Source: an uncultured Sphingomonas sp. (GTDB taxonomy: Bacteria; Pseudomonadota; Alphaproteobacteria; Sphingomonadales; Sphingomonadaceae). From it: 64,000 nt of DNA. The notes under the pieces were generated by a model. It made no database searches. It was not told the DNA's origin and saw only the letters and a program-made list of their open reading frames with translations. The position numbers and the translations under genes were made by a program. Positions 33,446 to 42,675 of the stretch are shown piece by piece; within the stretch, counting starts at the first letter, position 1; each line of letters opens with the position of its first letter. Location of the stretch: assembly GCF_937859915.1 (NCBI RefSeq), contig NZ_CALMAW010000118.1, forward strand, positions 87,677 through 151,676, given 5' to 3'.

Positions 33446-34735
33446 TCAGGCGGCGCGCGCCGCCATCCGCGCGGCCATCTTCTCTTCCTCGGTCCAGACC
33501 TTGCGCTCGCGCGGGGCCTTCTCCGGCTTGACCTGCTTGGCGGGTCCGCCGCCGAGCACGGGCGCGCGCTTGGTCGAATGGCGCGCGACTTCGCAATGCC
33601 AGGGATGGTCGTCCTGCACGGTCAGCGCCTGGCCGATCTCGCGCTCGACATCGTGGAGCCAGGCGCGCTGCTCGGCATCGCACAGCGTGATCGCATGGCC
33701 GCTGCGCCCGGCGCGGCCGGTTCGCCCGATGCGGTGGACATAGCTTTCCGGCAGGCTCGGCAGATCATGGTTGAAGACGTGGGTGACCGTGTCGACGTCG
33801 ATGCCGCGGGCCGCGATGTCGGTCGCGACCAGCACTTGGACGGTGCCGGCGCGGAAGGCGTCGAGCGCACGCTCGCGCTGGCCCTGCGACTTGTTGCCGT
33901 GCAGTGCCTCGGCGGTGATGCCGCCCTCGCTGATGAACGCGCACACTTCGTTGGCGATGTTCTTCTGCAGCGTGAAGACGACCGCCTGGCCCATGTCCGG
34001 CGTGCGCAGCAGCTCGAGCAGCGCCGTCTTCTTGTTGGCGGCGTCGAGGAACATCACCGACTGCGCGATCCGCTCGACGGTGGTCGAGGGCGGCGCGATC
34101 TCGACCTTCGCGGGATCGGTCAGCAGGCTCTCGGCGAGCGCCGCGATCGATTTGGGCATCGTCGCCGAAAACAGCAGCGTATGGCGATCCTCGGGCAGCG
34201 TCGCGACGAGGCGTTCGATCGGCTTGGCGAAGCCCATGTCGAGCATCTGGTCGGCCTCGTCGAGCACCAGCGCCTCAAGCCGCGAGAGATCGCACAGGCC
34301 CTGATCGACGAGGTCGAGCAAGCGCCCCGGGGCGGCGACGATGATATCGACGCCGGCCTTGAGCGCTTTGACCTGGTGGAACTGGCTGACGCCGCCGAAG
34401 ATCGTCGTCACGCTGAGTGACAGATGGCGACCGAAGCTTTCGAAGCCCGCGGCGATCTGCGACACCAGTTCGCGCGTCGGCGCCAGCACGAGCAGGCGCG
34501 CACCGTTTTGGGGCGCGGGCCGACGGTCCGCGGCGAGGCGGTGCAGCAGCGGCAGCGCGAAGGCGGCGGTCTTGCCGGTGCCGGTCTGCGCCATGCCGAG
34601 CATGTCGCGACCCTGCAGCAGGAGAGGGATCGATTGCGCCTGAATCGGCGTCGGGCTGACATAGCCTTCCTCGCCGAGCGCCTGGAGCAGGAGCGGCGAC
34701 AGGGCGAGATCGGCAAAAGTCATCGTCATCGTCAC
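33446..34735 (-). CDS. DEAD-box ATP-dependent RNA helicase (RhlE-like)
   Basis: The 429-residue helicase has the full motif set: PTPIQAQSIPLLL (Q motif), AQTGTGKT (I), PTRELVSQI (Ia), DEAD (II, in VLDEADQMLD), SATMP (III) and HRIGRTGRAG (VI). The C-terminal basic tail is short (KVWTEEEKMAARMAARAA), so it is an RhlE-type core without an RNA-binding extension. It would help ribosome assembly or mRNA decay at low temperature. The first codons encode MTMTMTF, so the ATGs at 34735, 34729 and 34723 are all possible. Confidence 0.93.
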   Translation of the reverse strand: MTMTMTFADLALSPLLLQALGEEGYVSPTPIQAQSIPLLLQGRDMLGMAQTGTGKTAAFALPLLHRLAADRRPAPQNGARLLVLAPTRELVSQIAAGFESFGRHLSLSVTTIFGGVSQFHQVKALKAGVDIIVAAPGRLLDLVDQGLCDLSRLEALVLDEADQMLDMGFAKPIERLVATLPEDRHTLLFSATMPKSIAALAESLLTDPAKVEIAPPSTTVERIAQSVMFLDAANKKTALLELLRTPDMGQAVVFTLQKNIANEVCAFISEGGITAEALHGNKSQGQRERALDAFRAGTVQVLVATDIAARGIDVDTVTHVFNHDLPSLPESYVHRIGRTGRAGRSGHAITLCDAEQRAWLHDVEREIGQALTVQDDHPWHCEVARHSTKRAPVLGGGPAKQVKPEKAPRERKVWTEEEKMAARMAARAA

Positions 34736-34981
34736 GCGGCGCCTCCAGCGCTGAGCAAGGCTGCGCCGGATCGGGCTTAGCGTCTTGAAGAGCGCGGGCA
34801 GTTAGATTTTATGCTGCACTGCGTCAACGTCGAAAATGGGGAGCGGCCTCATCGATTGCGCGCGTGGCGTCCGCTTCCGGCAAGCGCGCACCATGTGGCT
34901 GTCGACCGACCGTCCCGACCGCACCGGCGTGTCGCGCGTTCCTGACACGACCTCGCTGGCGACGGCCGCGCGTCCAACCTC

Positions 34982-35563
34982 CTACGTCGCCTCCGGACGA
35001 TGACGGGGCTTCCAGCCAAGTCGCCGCCTGATCGCCTGGTCATAATATCTGTCCAGCGGGAAGGAAATCGCGAGCAGGAACGATGCAAAGCCGATGCCGG
35101 CCCACGGAGTGAGCGCAGGATAGATGTCGGTGCGGTGTACGAAGACGATGATCGTCGTGATCAGGTCATACAACGGCTTGTGGATAATATAGATCGTATA
35201 GGACGCCATGCCCAGATAGGCGAGTAGCTGACGCGCGACGTCGCTGCATCTGATCTGCATACCGATATAAATGAGGATCGGAAAAACGACGAACGCGGCG
35301 GTGCAGTCCCACACGAGCGACAGCCATCCGGACGGCTGCGCCGCAAGCGTTCCGGCGACCAGAAGCAGCAGCAGGATCGCGGTTAGGACGGGCTGTGTCC
35401 GGCATATGCTAAGCGCGGGAAGGCGAGACGAAAACCGATACAGCAAAAGCCCAACGCCGAAGGAATAGCCGACCCGCGGGAAGCCAGCCACGAACGTCCG
35501 ACGCGTCCAGCCCATATCGAAATCATGGGCCGGCGATACGATCGCGCACGCGCCGCGAGGCAA
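34982..35563 (-). pseudogene. 5'-truncated acyltransferase-3 (OafA-like) gene
   Basis: The frame encodes 193 residues with five hydrophobic helices that match the C-terminal half of acyltransferase-3 membrane proteins, including LGMASYTIYIIHKPLYDLIT (the conserved SYxIYxxH-type block). The N-terminal half with the catalytic HxxxR region is absent, an in-frame TAG lies directly upstream and no good start codon is present (TTG at best). It is probably a decaying gene. Confidence 0.65.
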
Positions 35564-36053
35564 ACAACACTACGATACAGCGGATGTAAACGACGGCGGA
35601 CCTGAACCGCAATGGCAAACCATCCGGTCACATCATTGATCGCACGGTCGTAGAACGGCTATCCCGCAGCCTGCAGCATGATCTGGATGAACGCCCGTTT
35701 CCGCTGTGTACGCTCGGCAATCGCGTGACGAGACACCGTCGGGTGAGTCTCGCATCGACGACTTGATCACGCCCAAAGCCGGACGTCTGGTCTCGCTGTG
35801 CCCAGCGGATTCTATGGAAACGCGCGCACCGACCGCCTGGATGGCTTACGAGACTTGCAGTCTTCAAGACAGAATGACCGGAATTGGCTCTGTATAGCAA
35901 TTCGTCCGCTTACGTGATCAGGACAGGGTATGGCGGAACGTTGCTACCGTCTCGCGCCGCTTGCCGGCGCTTTTCGGTCTCTTGAATCGCAAAACTATGC
36001 CGTTTCGGTTCTGCGCCCAGGACCGGTCGGCTTGGCCACGCTCGAAGCAGCGC
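35564..36053. other. 490-bp region without a supported gene
   Basis: Upstream of the truncated acyltransferase on the minus strand, where the rest of that gene would be expected, no frame continues the family. The sequence has lower GC and several short open frames without recognised motifs. It may be eroded coding sequence. Confidence 0.45.
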
Positions 36054-36512
36054 TCAGGTCGACAGATCGAGCGTCAGGAACTGATTGTGTGGGCTGGGCG
36101 CATAGTCAGCAAAGGCGGCGCAGGGCACAAACCCCGCGCTCCGATAGAGCGATAGGGCAGGGCCGTGCAGCGCCGCCGTGCCGGTCTCCAGGCTTAGCCG
36201 CGCATAGCCCCGTGCGCGCGCTTCCGCGACGATATGGGCGAGCATGGCGCGTCCCACCCCCATGCCGCGCGCGGCCGGCGCTGCGCGCATCGACTTCACC
36301 TCGCCATGGTCGTGCGCCAGCTGCTTGAGCGCCCCGAACCCCGCCAGCGTCCGATCATGCCAGGCCGTCCAGAAGGTCACGTTCGGCATAGACAGGTCCG
36401 AGGCATCGAGCGCCGAGGCATGCGCGCCCATCACGACCTCGAGTTCGCGGCGATGATAGACGAGGAGGTCGGCGACATACGGCGCCGCCGGATCGTCCCG
36501 TCGTATGTCCAT
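36054..36512 (-). CDS. GNAT-family N-acetyltransferase
   Basis: The 152-residue protein has the GNAT fold with the acetyl-CoA-binding motif MRAAPAARGMGVGRAMLAHI (RGxGVG) near residues 75-94 and SLYRSAGFVPCAAF near the end. The acceptor is unknown. It follows the PP2C gene by 69 bp on the same strand and may be its last co-transcribed gene. Confidence 0.87.
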   Translation of the reverse strand: MDIRRDDPAAPYVADLLVYHRRELEVVMGAHASALDASDLSMPNVTFWTAWHDRTLAGFGALKQLAHDHGEVKSMRAAPAARGMGVGRAMLAHIVAEARARGYARLSLETGTAALHGPALSLYRSAGFVPCAAFADYAPSPHNQFLTLDLST

Positions 36513-36581
36513 GTACGCGCCCTCCCATCGCGGTGCGTCGTAGCGGCTACCCGATTGTGAACGACCTATCGATCGGCAATG

Positions 36582-37364
36582 CTAGCCGATTGCGATCAGC
36601 ACGAGGCTGATATTGTCGGCACCGCCGGCGGCGAGCGCGTCCGCCATCAGCTCGTCGGCGATCGTGGCGAGCGGACGCCCGCAATACTCGAGCAGGGCGG
36701 GGTCGGCGTGGCCGCGCGTCAATCCGTCCGAACAGAGCAGGAAGAGGTCGCCGGGCCGCACGGTGACGTCGCGCCGGTCAATCGCGACCTCGGCGGCGGC
36801 GCCGAGCGCGCGGGTGATGACATGCGCCTGCGGATGGCGGTCGGCCTGTTCGGGTGTCAGCGCGCCCGAATCGACCAGTTCCTGAACCAGACTGTGGTCG
36901 CGGCTGAGCCGTTCGAGCCGGCCGTCGCGCGCGCGATAGGCACGGCTGTCGCCCGCCCAGAAGAGTGTCGCGCTGCCGCCGTCGGCATGGAGCGCGACGA
37001 TCGTCGAGCCGCTGACCCGCGACGATCCCGCATTGCCCGCATGAATGTGCCGGCCCGCCGCGATCAGCGACGTCTCGATCATGTCGTCGTCCGGCGTCGA
37101 CGGCGAGCCGACCAGCGCGCGCAGCGTCTCGATGATCGCCTCCGCGGCGACATCACCTGCGAAATGGCCGCCCATGCCGTCGGCGACCGCCCACAGGCCG
37201 TGCTCCGTGCTGGCAAAGACGCGGTCTTCGTTGATCGTGCGGACTCGCCCGACATGCGTGCGCGCAATCGATTGGGTGACGGCGGCCGCATGGGCGGGCG
37301 ACGCTGCGGCGGCGCCGGACACAGCGTATCGCCGCCAGCCCGACAGCAGGCCTGCCAGATTCAT
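36582..37364 (-). CDS. PP2C-family Ser/Thr protein phosphatase
   Basis: The 260-residue phosphatase has the PPM motifs: INEDRVF (Asp47), VADGMGGHFAGD (Asp62), SGSTIVAL, AGDSRAYR, LCSDGLTRG and the final ADNISLVLI, so all metal-binding aspartates are present. It is of the Stp1/PppA type and would reverse the neighbouring kinase. An N-terminal segment of about 30 residues precedes the catalytic core. Its start overlaps the FHA gene's end by 4 nt. Confidence 0.93.
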   Translation of the reverse strand: MNLAGLLSGWRRYAVSGAAAASPAHAAAVTQSIARTHVGRVRTINEDRVFASTEHGLWAVADGMGGHFAGDVAAEAIIETLRALVGSPSTPDDDMIETSLIAAGRHIHAGNAGSSRVSGSTIVALHADGGSATLFWAGDSRAYRARDGRLERLSRDHSLVQELVDSGALTPEQADRHPQAHVITRALGAAAEVAIDRRDVTVRPGDLFLLCSDGLTRGHADPALLEYCGRPLATIADELMADALAAGGADNISLVLIAIG

Positions 37365-38377
37365 GCCCGCGGCCTGTCCGCCTGCGCTTCCGCATCGTCA
37401 TAGCCTTTGACGAACGCGTCGTCGAGCGAACCGCCCTCGGCCTGATCGAGCTGGCGGCGCAGATCGGCGTGGCGGTCGGCGACCTCCTGCCATTGCAGTG
37501 CGGCCTTGCTCTTGAGGATCGAGCCCTTGCCGGCGACCGCGGCGTCGACGGTGGTCGGTGCGAAGCTGTCGACTGCGGTGCGCAGCGAGGCCTGCAGGCC
37601 GGCGAAGGTCGAGACGAGGTGTCGCTTGATGTCCTGGAAGGACGCCTGAAGCGCGGCGGGCCCCGACAGGAAGCCGCTGGTGCCGGCGAGCAGCAGGTCG
37701 ATCGCCAGCCGCTGCGTCGGTGCCCATTTGAAGGGATTATTGCCGGTGCCGCTGATCGTCGTACGGCTGAGATGGTAGCGGACGCGGGCGCGATCGCGCT
37801 CGGTCATCAGGTCGCCGATGCCCAGCACCATCTGGCGATAGACCGCGCCGGCGCGGCGCATGATCTCGACCGGCTCCTCGCCCGACAGCAGCGATGCGTC
37901 GAGCCCTGCGCCTTCGCAAAACGCCTCGAGCAGCGACCCTTCCTCGAACACGCGTGGCTCGGGGGTGGCGTCGCTCCAGTCGGTCGGCACCTCGGTGGAG
38001 GCGCCGAGCGGCGGCGTGAGCACCATCGTCCGCGTCTCGTTGCCCGCCATCAGCCCCTCGTGCGGAGCGGGGGCTGCGATCAGCCGGAAGCGGCCGAGGC
38101 GCAGCGTGCTTGGCAGATCGAGCCAGACGTCGGTCTCGTCGGGCAGTCGCGCGCCGGTGCTGTCGTCATAGACGCCGTTGGCGCCCGAACAGCGCAGCTT
38201 AAGTCCGGTCCCGTCGGCATCGAAGGCGCAGTGCGTGCGCGAGATCTCGCGGTCGGGATCGGGTATCGCCCAGTCGCAGGCGGGATCGCGGCCGATCCGC
38301 ATCACGCCATCGCGCAGCATCCGGGCGTCGATCGGGTGGACCGGGTCGCTCTCGTCGAACAGGCGAAGCATGTACAC
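37361..38377 (-). CDS. tagH: TagH-like FHA-domain protein
   Basis: This 338-residue protein has an N-terminal FHA domain (about 5-100) with GRDPACDWAIPD and SRTHCAF, the phosphothreonine-binding loop, and a C-terminal TagH-type region (about 185-320) with FKWAPTQRLAIDLLLAGTSG. In other bacteria this protein couples a threonine kinase to type VI secretion. The GTG at 38377 has GAGGGA upstream; ATG at 38371 is the alternative. It is 11 nt after the kinase gene and overlaps the phosphatase gene. Confidence 0.85.
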   Translation of the reverse strand: MYMLRLFDESDPVHPIDARMLRDGVMRIGRDPACDWAIPDPDREISRTHCAFDADGTGLKLRCSGANGVYDDSTGARLPDETDVWLDLPSTLRLGRFRLIAAPAPHEGLMAGNETRTMVLTPPLGASTEVPTDWSDATPEPRVFEEGSLLEAFCEGAGLDASLLSGEEPVEIMRRAGAVYRQMVLGIGDLMTERDRARVRYHLSRTTISGTGNNPFKWAPTQRLAIDLLLAGTSGFLSGPAALQASFQDIKRHLVSTFAGLQASLRTAVDSFAPTTVDAAVAGKGSILKSKAALQWQEVADRHADLRRQLDQAEGGSLDDAFVKGYDDAEAQADRPRA

Positions 38378-38388
38378 GACGTGGTCCC

Positions 38389-40068
38389 TCAGGCGGCCCG
38401 GCGCGGCGCGATCAGCGTGGCGGTGAGCGAGATCTCGGGTTCGGCGGCGACACCGATCTGCGGCTCGAGCGCTTCGGCGGCCGCATTGAACGCGTCGAAG
38501 GCGGCGCCGAACTCGTCGCGGCGATCATGCGAAATGCGGAACGAGAGATTGCCGGTGGCAGCATCGTCGAGCGCGCGCCGCAACCGAGCAATCGGACGCG
38601 TGATCAGGCTGGCGCTGAACCAGCCGATCGCCAGCACGACCAGCATCACGAAGGCGGACAGCGCGATCAGCAGGTTGAGCGTGCTGGCGACCGCGGCATC
38701 GAGCGTCGCCCGGCGCAGCAGCAGGTCGACCTTGCCGAAATTGGCGCCGGCATAGCGGATCGGGCGGATGAAGCGGAAGCCGGCGTCGTCTCGCGCCGCG
38801 GTGACGGTCGCGCCGTCGGCCGAGATAATCGGCGCTTCGCCCGGTGCGGCGGCATAGGGGCGCCCGATCAGGCTGCGATCGCTGGCAGCGCGCACGACGC
38901 CGGTCGCATCGGTCACGACGAGACGGCGAATGCCGGTGTCATGGGCCGCGGTGTCGACGAAGGCCTGCAGCGGTGCCCAGTCCTGCTGCTCCGGCGGCAG
39001 GCCCGCATTGTCGGCGGCGAGCACGGCGGCGTTGCTGGTGATGAAGGCGGTGATCGACGAGCCCGACACCACCGCCATATGTTCGAGCGCGTGCTGCTGC
39101 CGGTCGAACACCGTGACGACGCTCGCGGCCAGCGCAAGCGCGGTTGTCGCCGCGAGGATCAGGGGCAATTTCAGGCGGAGCGGCAGGCCGCGCCGGCGGC
39201 GCGCAGGATTTTCGGCGGTGGCGGTCTCGAGATCGCGGCGTAGCGCCTGGGCGAGCTGGTCGCCGCTGGCGAAGCGCCGCTCCGGCTTCTTGGCCAGCAG
39301 CTTGTCGATGATGAAGCGAAGTCCCTTGGGACAGTCGGCGGCGCTGCGCTCGACGGGATCGGGCTGCGCCTGCGCGATCTGGAGGACCAGCGTCGCGAGG
39401 CCGGCGCCGGCGAAAGCGGGTTTGCCGGTGACCATTTCGTAGAGGACGATGCCGAGCGAGAACAGGTCCGAGCGGTGATCGACCGGAAGCCCGAGCGCCT
39501 GTTCCGGGCTCATATAGCGGGGCGTGCCGATCATCTGGCCGACCTGCGTGCGGACCAGCTGGCTGGAATCGGTGTCGCCGATGCGGGCGACGCCGAAGTC
39601 GAGCAGCTTGGCGGTCAGTCCGTCGTCGGAGAGCAGGATGTTCGATGGCTTGACGTCCCGGTGCACGATGCCGCGGGCGTGCGCGTAGGCGAGCGCGTCG
39701 GCCATCTGTGCGCCGAGCGCCAGGACGCGCTCATAGGGCATCCGGCCCTGGGCCTTCAGCACCTCGTCGAGCGGCCGGCCGGCGACCAGTTCCATCGCGA
39801 TATAGGCCACGCCATCGGCCTCGCCGACGTCGTAGATCGTCGCGATATGCGCATGGCTGAGCGTGCCGGCCGCGGTCGCCTCGCGCAGGAAACGCCGCGC
39901 GATCTCGGGATCCCGGCGGTATTCCGGCTTGAGCGCCTTGATCGCCACGACGCGGTCGATCCCGGTGTCGTGCGCACGAAACACCTCGGCCATCGCGCCT
40001 TCGCCGATCCGCGCGTCGATCCTGTAGCGGCCGAGCATGGTCATGCTGGGGTGTCCGGTCATATCCAT
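38389..40068 (-). CDS. receptor Ser/Thr protein kinase with periplasmic sensor and C-terminal HAMP
   Basis: The 559-residue protein has an N-terminal kinase domain (about 14-280) with GEGAMAEV, Lys44, HRDVKPSN (136-143), DFG (157-159) and SPEQ. TM1 is at about 300-320, a periplasmic sensor (Cache-like) at 320-465, TM2 at about 466-488 and a HAMP domain at 489-541. Kinase and HAMP are both cytoplasmic, and nothing follows the HAMP. The order differs from the usual PknB-type receptor, which ends with extracellular repeats. It would phosphorylate an FHA partner and be opposed by the PP2C two genes on. Confidence 0.92.
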   Translation of the reverse strand: MDMTGHPSMTMLGRYRIDARIGEGAMAEVFRAHDTGIDRVVAIKALKPEYRRDPEIARRFLREATAAGTLSHAHIATIYDVGEADGVAYIAMELVAGRPLDEVLKAQGRMPYERVLALGAQMADALAYAHARGIVHRDVKPSNILLSDDGLTAKLLDFGVARIGDTDSSQLVRTQVGQMIGTPRYMSPEQALGLPVDHRSDLFSLGIVLYEMVTGKPAFAGAGLATLVLQIAQAQPDPVERSAADCPKGLRFIIDKLLAKKPERRFASGDQLAQALRRDLETATAENPARRRRGLPLRLKLPLILAATTALALAASVVTVFDRQQHALEHMAVVSGSSITAFITSNAAVLAADNAGLPPEQQDWAPLQAFVDTAAHDTGIRRLVVTDATGVVRAASDRSLIGRPYAAAPGEAPIISADGATVTAARDDAGFRFIRPIRYAGANFGKVDLLLRRATLDAAVASTLNLLIALSAFVMLVVLAIGWFSASLITRPIARLRRALDDAATGNLSFRISHDRRDEFGAAFDAFNAAAEALEPQIGVAAEPEISLTATLIAPRRAA

Positions 40069-40120
40069 AGTCGCCGGTTCTACGCGGGCAATGGTTAAAC
40101 AAGGCTTGTCGCGGCCATGC

Positions 40121-40864
40121 CTATTGATGCGTCTGGACGGTATGCGCGATCCGCTGGGCGCGCGAAAGGTCGCGGGCGATCAGCGGGTTGGCAGGATCGA
40201 GCGCCGCTGCACGACTGAGCAGCGCGACCGCGCGGTCGACCTTGCCTTGGTTGAGCGCGGCGAGGCCGGCGCCGCGCAGCTGGCGCGCCAGCGCGGGGTT
40301 GGCCGCGGGCGCGGCTGATGCCGCCGGGACGGGCGCGGTAGACCCCGATGCAGCCTTGCCACGGCTCGGTTTCTGCGAGACCGGTTCGCGCGCCGCGGGA
40401 CGGGCGGCGGCCGGCGGTGCGGGGGGCGTGCCGGGGACGCGCAGGACCGTGCCCGCGGCCAGCGTTGCGGGTATCTTCACGCCATTATAGCGGGCGAGCT
40501 GGTAGAATTTGACCTTGTTGCCGAGAAAGCGTTCGGCGAGCATGATCATCGTATCGCCCGGCTGCACGGTATAGGGGAAGGATTTGGGGCCGAGCAGCTC
40601 GACCGGATCCTTCTCGATCGATTCCTCGAGCACGCGCGCGGACGGATCGGTCGGATTGCGTCGCTGGATCGCCTTGATCTGCTGGAGCGCCGCGGCTTCG
40701 TCGCCCTGATTGAGCAACGCGATGACGCTGTCGGACGTCTCCAGCGCGGGCGCGGCGGAGACCGGCTGCGGTGTCGCCGAGGGACCGTGCGAGCAGGCCG
40801 ACAGCACCAGCGTGGCGCCGAGCGAAGCAAGCATGATGCGGGCGTACGAGCGGGAGATGGTCAT
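40121..40864 (-). CDS. LysM-domain lipoprotein with TPR tail
   Basis: The 247-residue protein has a lipobox LSAC (about 21-24), a short helical repeat region (LLNQGDEAAALQQIKAIQRR), a LysM domain (about 97-145; YTVQPGDTMIMLAERFLGNK), a Pro/Ala-rich linker and a C-terminal TPR-like repeat. It should bind peptidoglycan from the outer or inner membrane. It overlaps the EAL gene by 4 nt. LysM-TPR lipoproteins accompany T6SS phospho-modules in some genomes, but no T6SS structural gene is seen here. Confidence 0.85.
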   Translation of the reverse strand: MTISRSYARIMLASLGATLVLSACSHGPSATPQPVSAAPALETSDSVIALLNQGDEAAALQQIKAIQRRNPTDPSARVLEESIEKDPVELLGPKSFPYTVQPGDTMIMLAERFLGNKVKFYQLARYNGVKIPATLAAGTVLRVPGTPPAPPAAARPAAREPVSQKPSRGKAASGSTAPVPAASAAPAANPALARQLRGAGLAALNQGKVDRAVALLSRAAALDPANPLIARDLSRAQRIAHTVQTHQ

Positions 40865-42498
40865 AGGCTGAGCCTTTCGGTCCGGGATTGTAGGGGCGGC
40901 CCCAGCAGCCGCGAGAGATGGGCGTCGTCGCGCACGAACGCCTGGAAGCGCTCGGGATCGAGCGGTTGCGCGAAGTAATAGCCCTGGAAATGCGTGCAGC
41001 CGTGGCGGCGCAGCCAGTCATATTCCTCGCGCCGCTCGACACCCTCGGCGAGGACGCGGATGCCGAGCCCCTGGCCGAGCGCGATCATCGACCGGCAGAT
41101 CGCCTGGCTGTCACGCCGCTGGTCGACCGACGTGACGAATTCGCGATCGATCTTGAGCTTGTCGAAGGCGAGCTGGCGCAGCGCCGAGAAGCTCGAATAG
41201 CCGGTTCCGAAATCGTCGATCGCGACCTTGACGCCGAGCGCGCGCAAGTGGCGGAACACCGTGGCGCTGCGCTCGGCATCGCCGGCCGCGACGGTCTCGG
41301 TGAGCTCGACTTCCAGCGCATCGGGAGACAGCGTGTGACGGGCCAGCGTGCGCTCGATCAGCGCAGGAAGGTCGCTGCGCTCGAGCTGGTGGCCCGAGAT
41401 GTTGACCGCGACACGCAACCCGTCGAGACCTTGACGCTGCCAGGTCCGCGCCTCGCGGCAGGCGGCGTTGAGCGCCCACAGGCCGACTTCGTCCGCAAGC
41501 CCGGACGCCTCGACGATCGGGATGAAGCGCGACGGCGGTACCGGACCGTGTACGGGATGCGTCCAGCGCAGCAGCGCCTCGGCGCCGCAGACGCGTCGCG
41601 CATCGACGTCGACCAGCGGCTGGAAGCGAAGCTCGAACTCGCCGCGATCGATCGCCCGCCGCAGATCCTGTTCCATCGCATAGCGCTCGCGCGCCGCCTC
41701 GACGGGATCGGCCGCCGGTTCGGCGGCGACCATCGCGCCGGCCGACAGGGAGGCGATCGCGCGCGCAAGCAACCCTTGCGGTGTAGCCCCCTCGGTCGGC
41801 ACCGCGGCGATCCCGATCGCGACCTCGGGGAGCCATTCCTGTGCGCCGACATGGATCGGCGCGCCGAGCGCATAGCCGAGCGCGTCGAGCTGCGCGCGCG
41901 CCGCGTCGGCGTCGGCCTCGGGACCATACCATATGGCGAGGCGGAAGCGGTCGATCTGCGCGAGCATCCGCCGGTCGCCCAGCATGCGGCGCGCCCTGTC
42001 CACGATGGCGATCAGCATCTGCTCGGCGAGCGCCGGGTCGAATGCGGTGAGGCGCTCGAAATCGGCGAGGCTGATGAGGCCGAGCACGCCGCCGGGCGCG
42101 TCCGCGCAATCGGCTTCGATCGCCGCGAACAAGGGCTCGCGCGTCGGCAGCCCGCTGATCGGATGCCGCTGCGTGACGCGCTGCTCGAGCGACCCGACCA
42201 GCTTCGACAAGCCGTCGAGCGCCTGGCCGAGCCGATCGAGCGGGCCGCCGGTCAATGTCGTTGAGTCATGATCGACCAGGATGCGCTGCGCGCGGCTCGC
42301 GAGCTCGACGATCCGGCCGTCCCGCGCCGCCCAGCAGCCTAGCGCCAGCGCGGTCGCGCCGGCTGCCAGCAGCCAGGCCAACGCCAGCGCAGGACGCGAT
42401 GCCGCCCAGCCAAGCGCGAGCAGCGCGGTGAGCGTCGAAGCGCACAGCGCAGGCCGGCTCGCCGCGCCGCGCTTCGCTCCTTCGCTCCCGATCGTCAT
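40861..42498 (-). CDS. membrane EAL phosphodiesterase with degenerate GGDEF domain
   Basis: This protein of about 545 residues has two membrane helices near the N-terminus (about 20-60), a GGDEF-like domain (about 110-265) lacking the GGDEF motif, and an EAL domain (about 275-525) with AEALLRW, ELTETVAAGD, IDDFGTGYSS, KIDREFV and LAEGVE. The EAL catalytic residues look complete, so it should hydrolyse c-di-GMP; the GGDEF part is probably regulatory. The ATG at 42498 is used; a GTG at 42504 is possible. It is translationally coupled to the LysM gene. Confidence 0.9.
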   Translation of the reverse strand: MTIGSEGAKRGAASRPALCASTLTALLALGWAASRPALALAWLLAAGATALALGCWAARDGRIVELASRAQRILVDHDSTTLTGGPLDRLGQALDGLSKLVGSLEQRVTQRHPISGLPTREPLFAAIEADCADAPGGVLGLISLADFERLTAFDPALAEQMLIAIVDRARRMLGDRRMLAQIDRFRLAIWYGPEADADAARAQLDALGYALGAPIHVGAQEWLPEVAIGIAAVPTEGATPQGLLARAIASLSAGAMVAAEPAADPVEAARERYAMEQDLRRAIDRGEFELRFQPLVDVDARRVCGAEALLRWTHPVHGPVPPSRFIPIVEASGLADEVGLWALNAACREARTWQRQGLDGLRVAVNISGHQLERSDLPALIERTLARHTLSPDALEVELTETVAAGDAERSATVFRHLRALGVKVAIDDFGTGYSSFSALRQLAFDKLKIDREFVTSVDQRRDSQAICRSMIALGQGLGIRVLAEGVERREEYDWLRRHGCTHFQGYYFAQPLDPERFQAFVRDDAHLSRLLGPPLQSRTERLSL

Positions 42499-42675
42499 GC
42501 CCACTATCGTCTCATGTGCCTGTTGTTGCGGACGACTACACCGCCAAGCGAGAAGGAGGCGTTAATGACGGCGTCCGCTATGTCGCACCGGATGCGCTTG
42601 GCGGGTGGGTGTCGCCGGCTCAGGGGCATGGATAGCATCCCGCCGAGCCGGCCCCCTATCGCGAGACGCGCACGA
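42499..42675. other. region between the second TadG gene and the EAL operon
   Basis: 177 bp downstream of the leftward TadG gene and upstream of the EAL gene. An 8-bp inverted repeat, GCCGGCTC with GAGCCGGC, separated by 24 nt, lies at about 42613-42652 and could be a weak terminator. The EAL promoter should be here. Confidence 0.4.

Noticed and set aside
36579-37403. plus-strand frame of 274 codons over the PP2C gene
   Set aside because: Shadow of a gene with complete phosphatase motifs.
36582-42498. complete type VI secretion system
   Set aside because: Only kinase, FHA, phosphatase and LysM-type accessory genes are present; no sheath, tube, baseplate or ATPase gene is seen.
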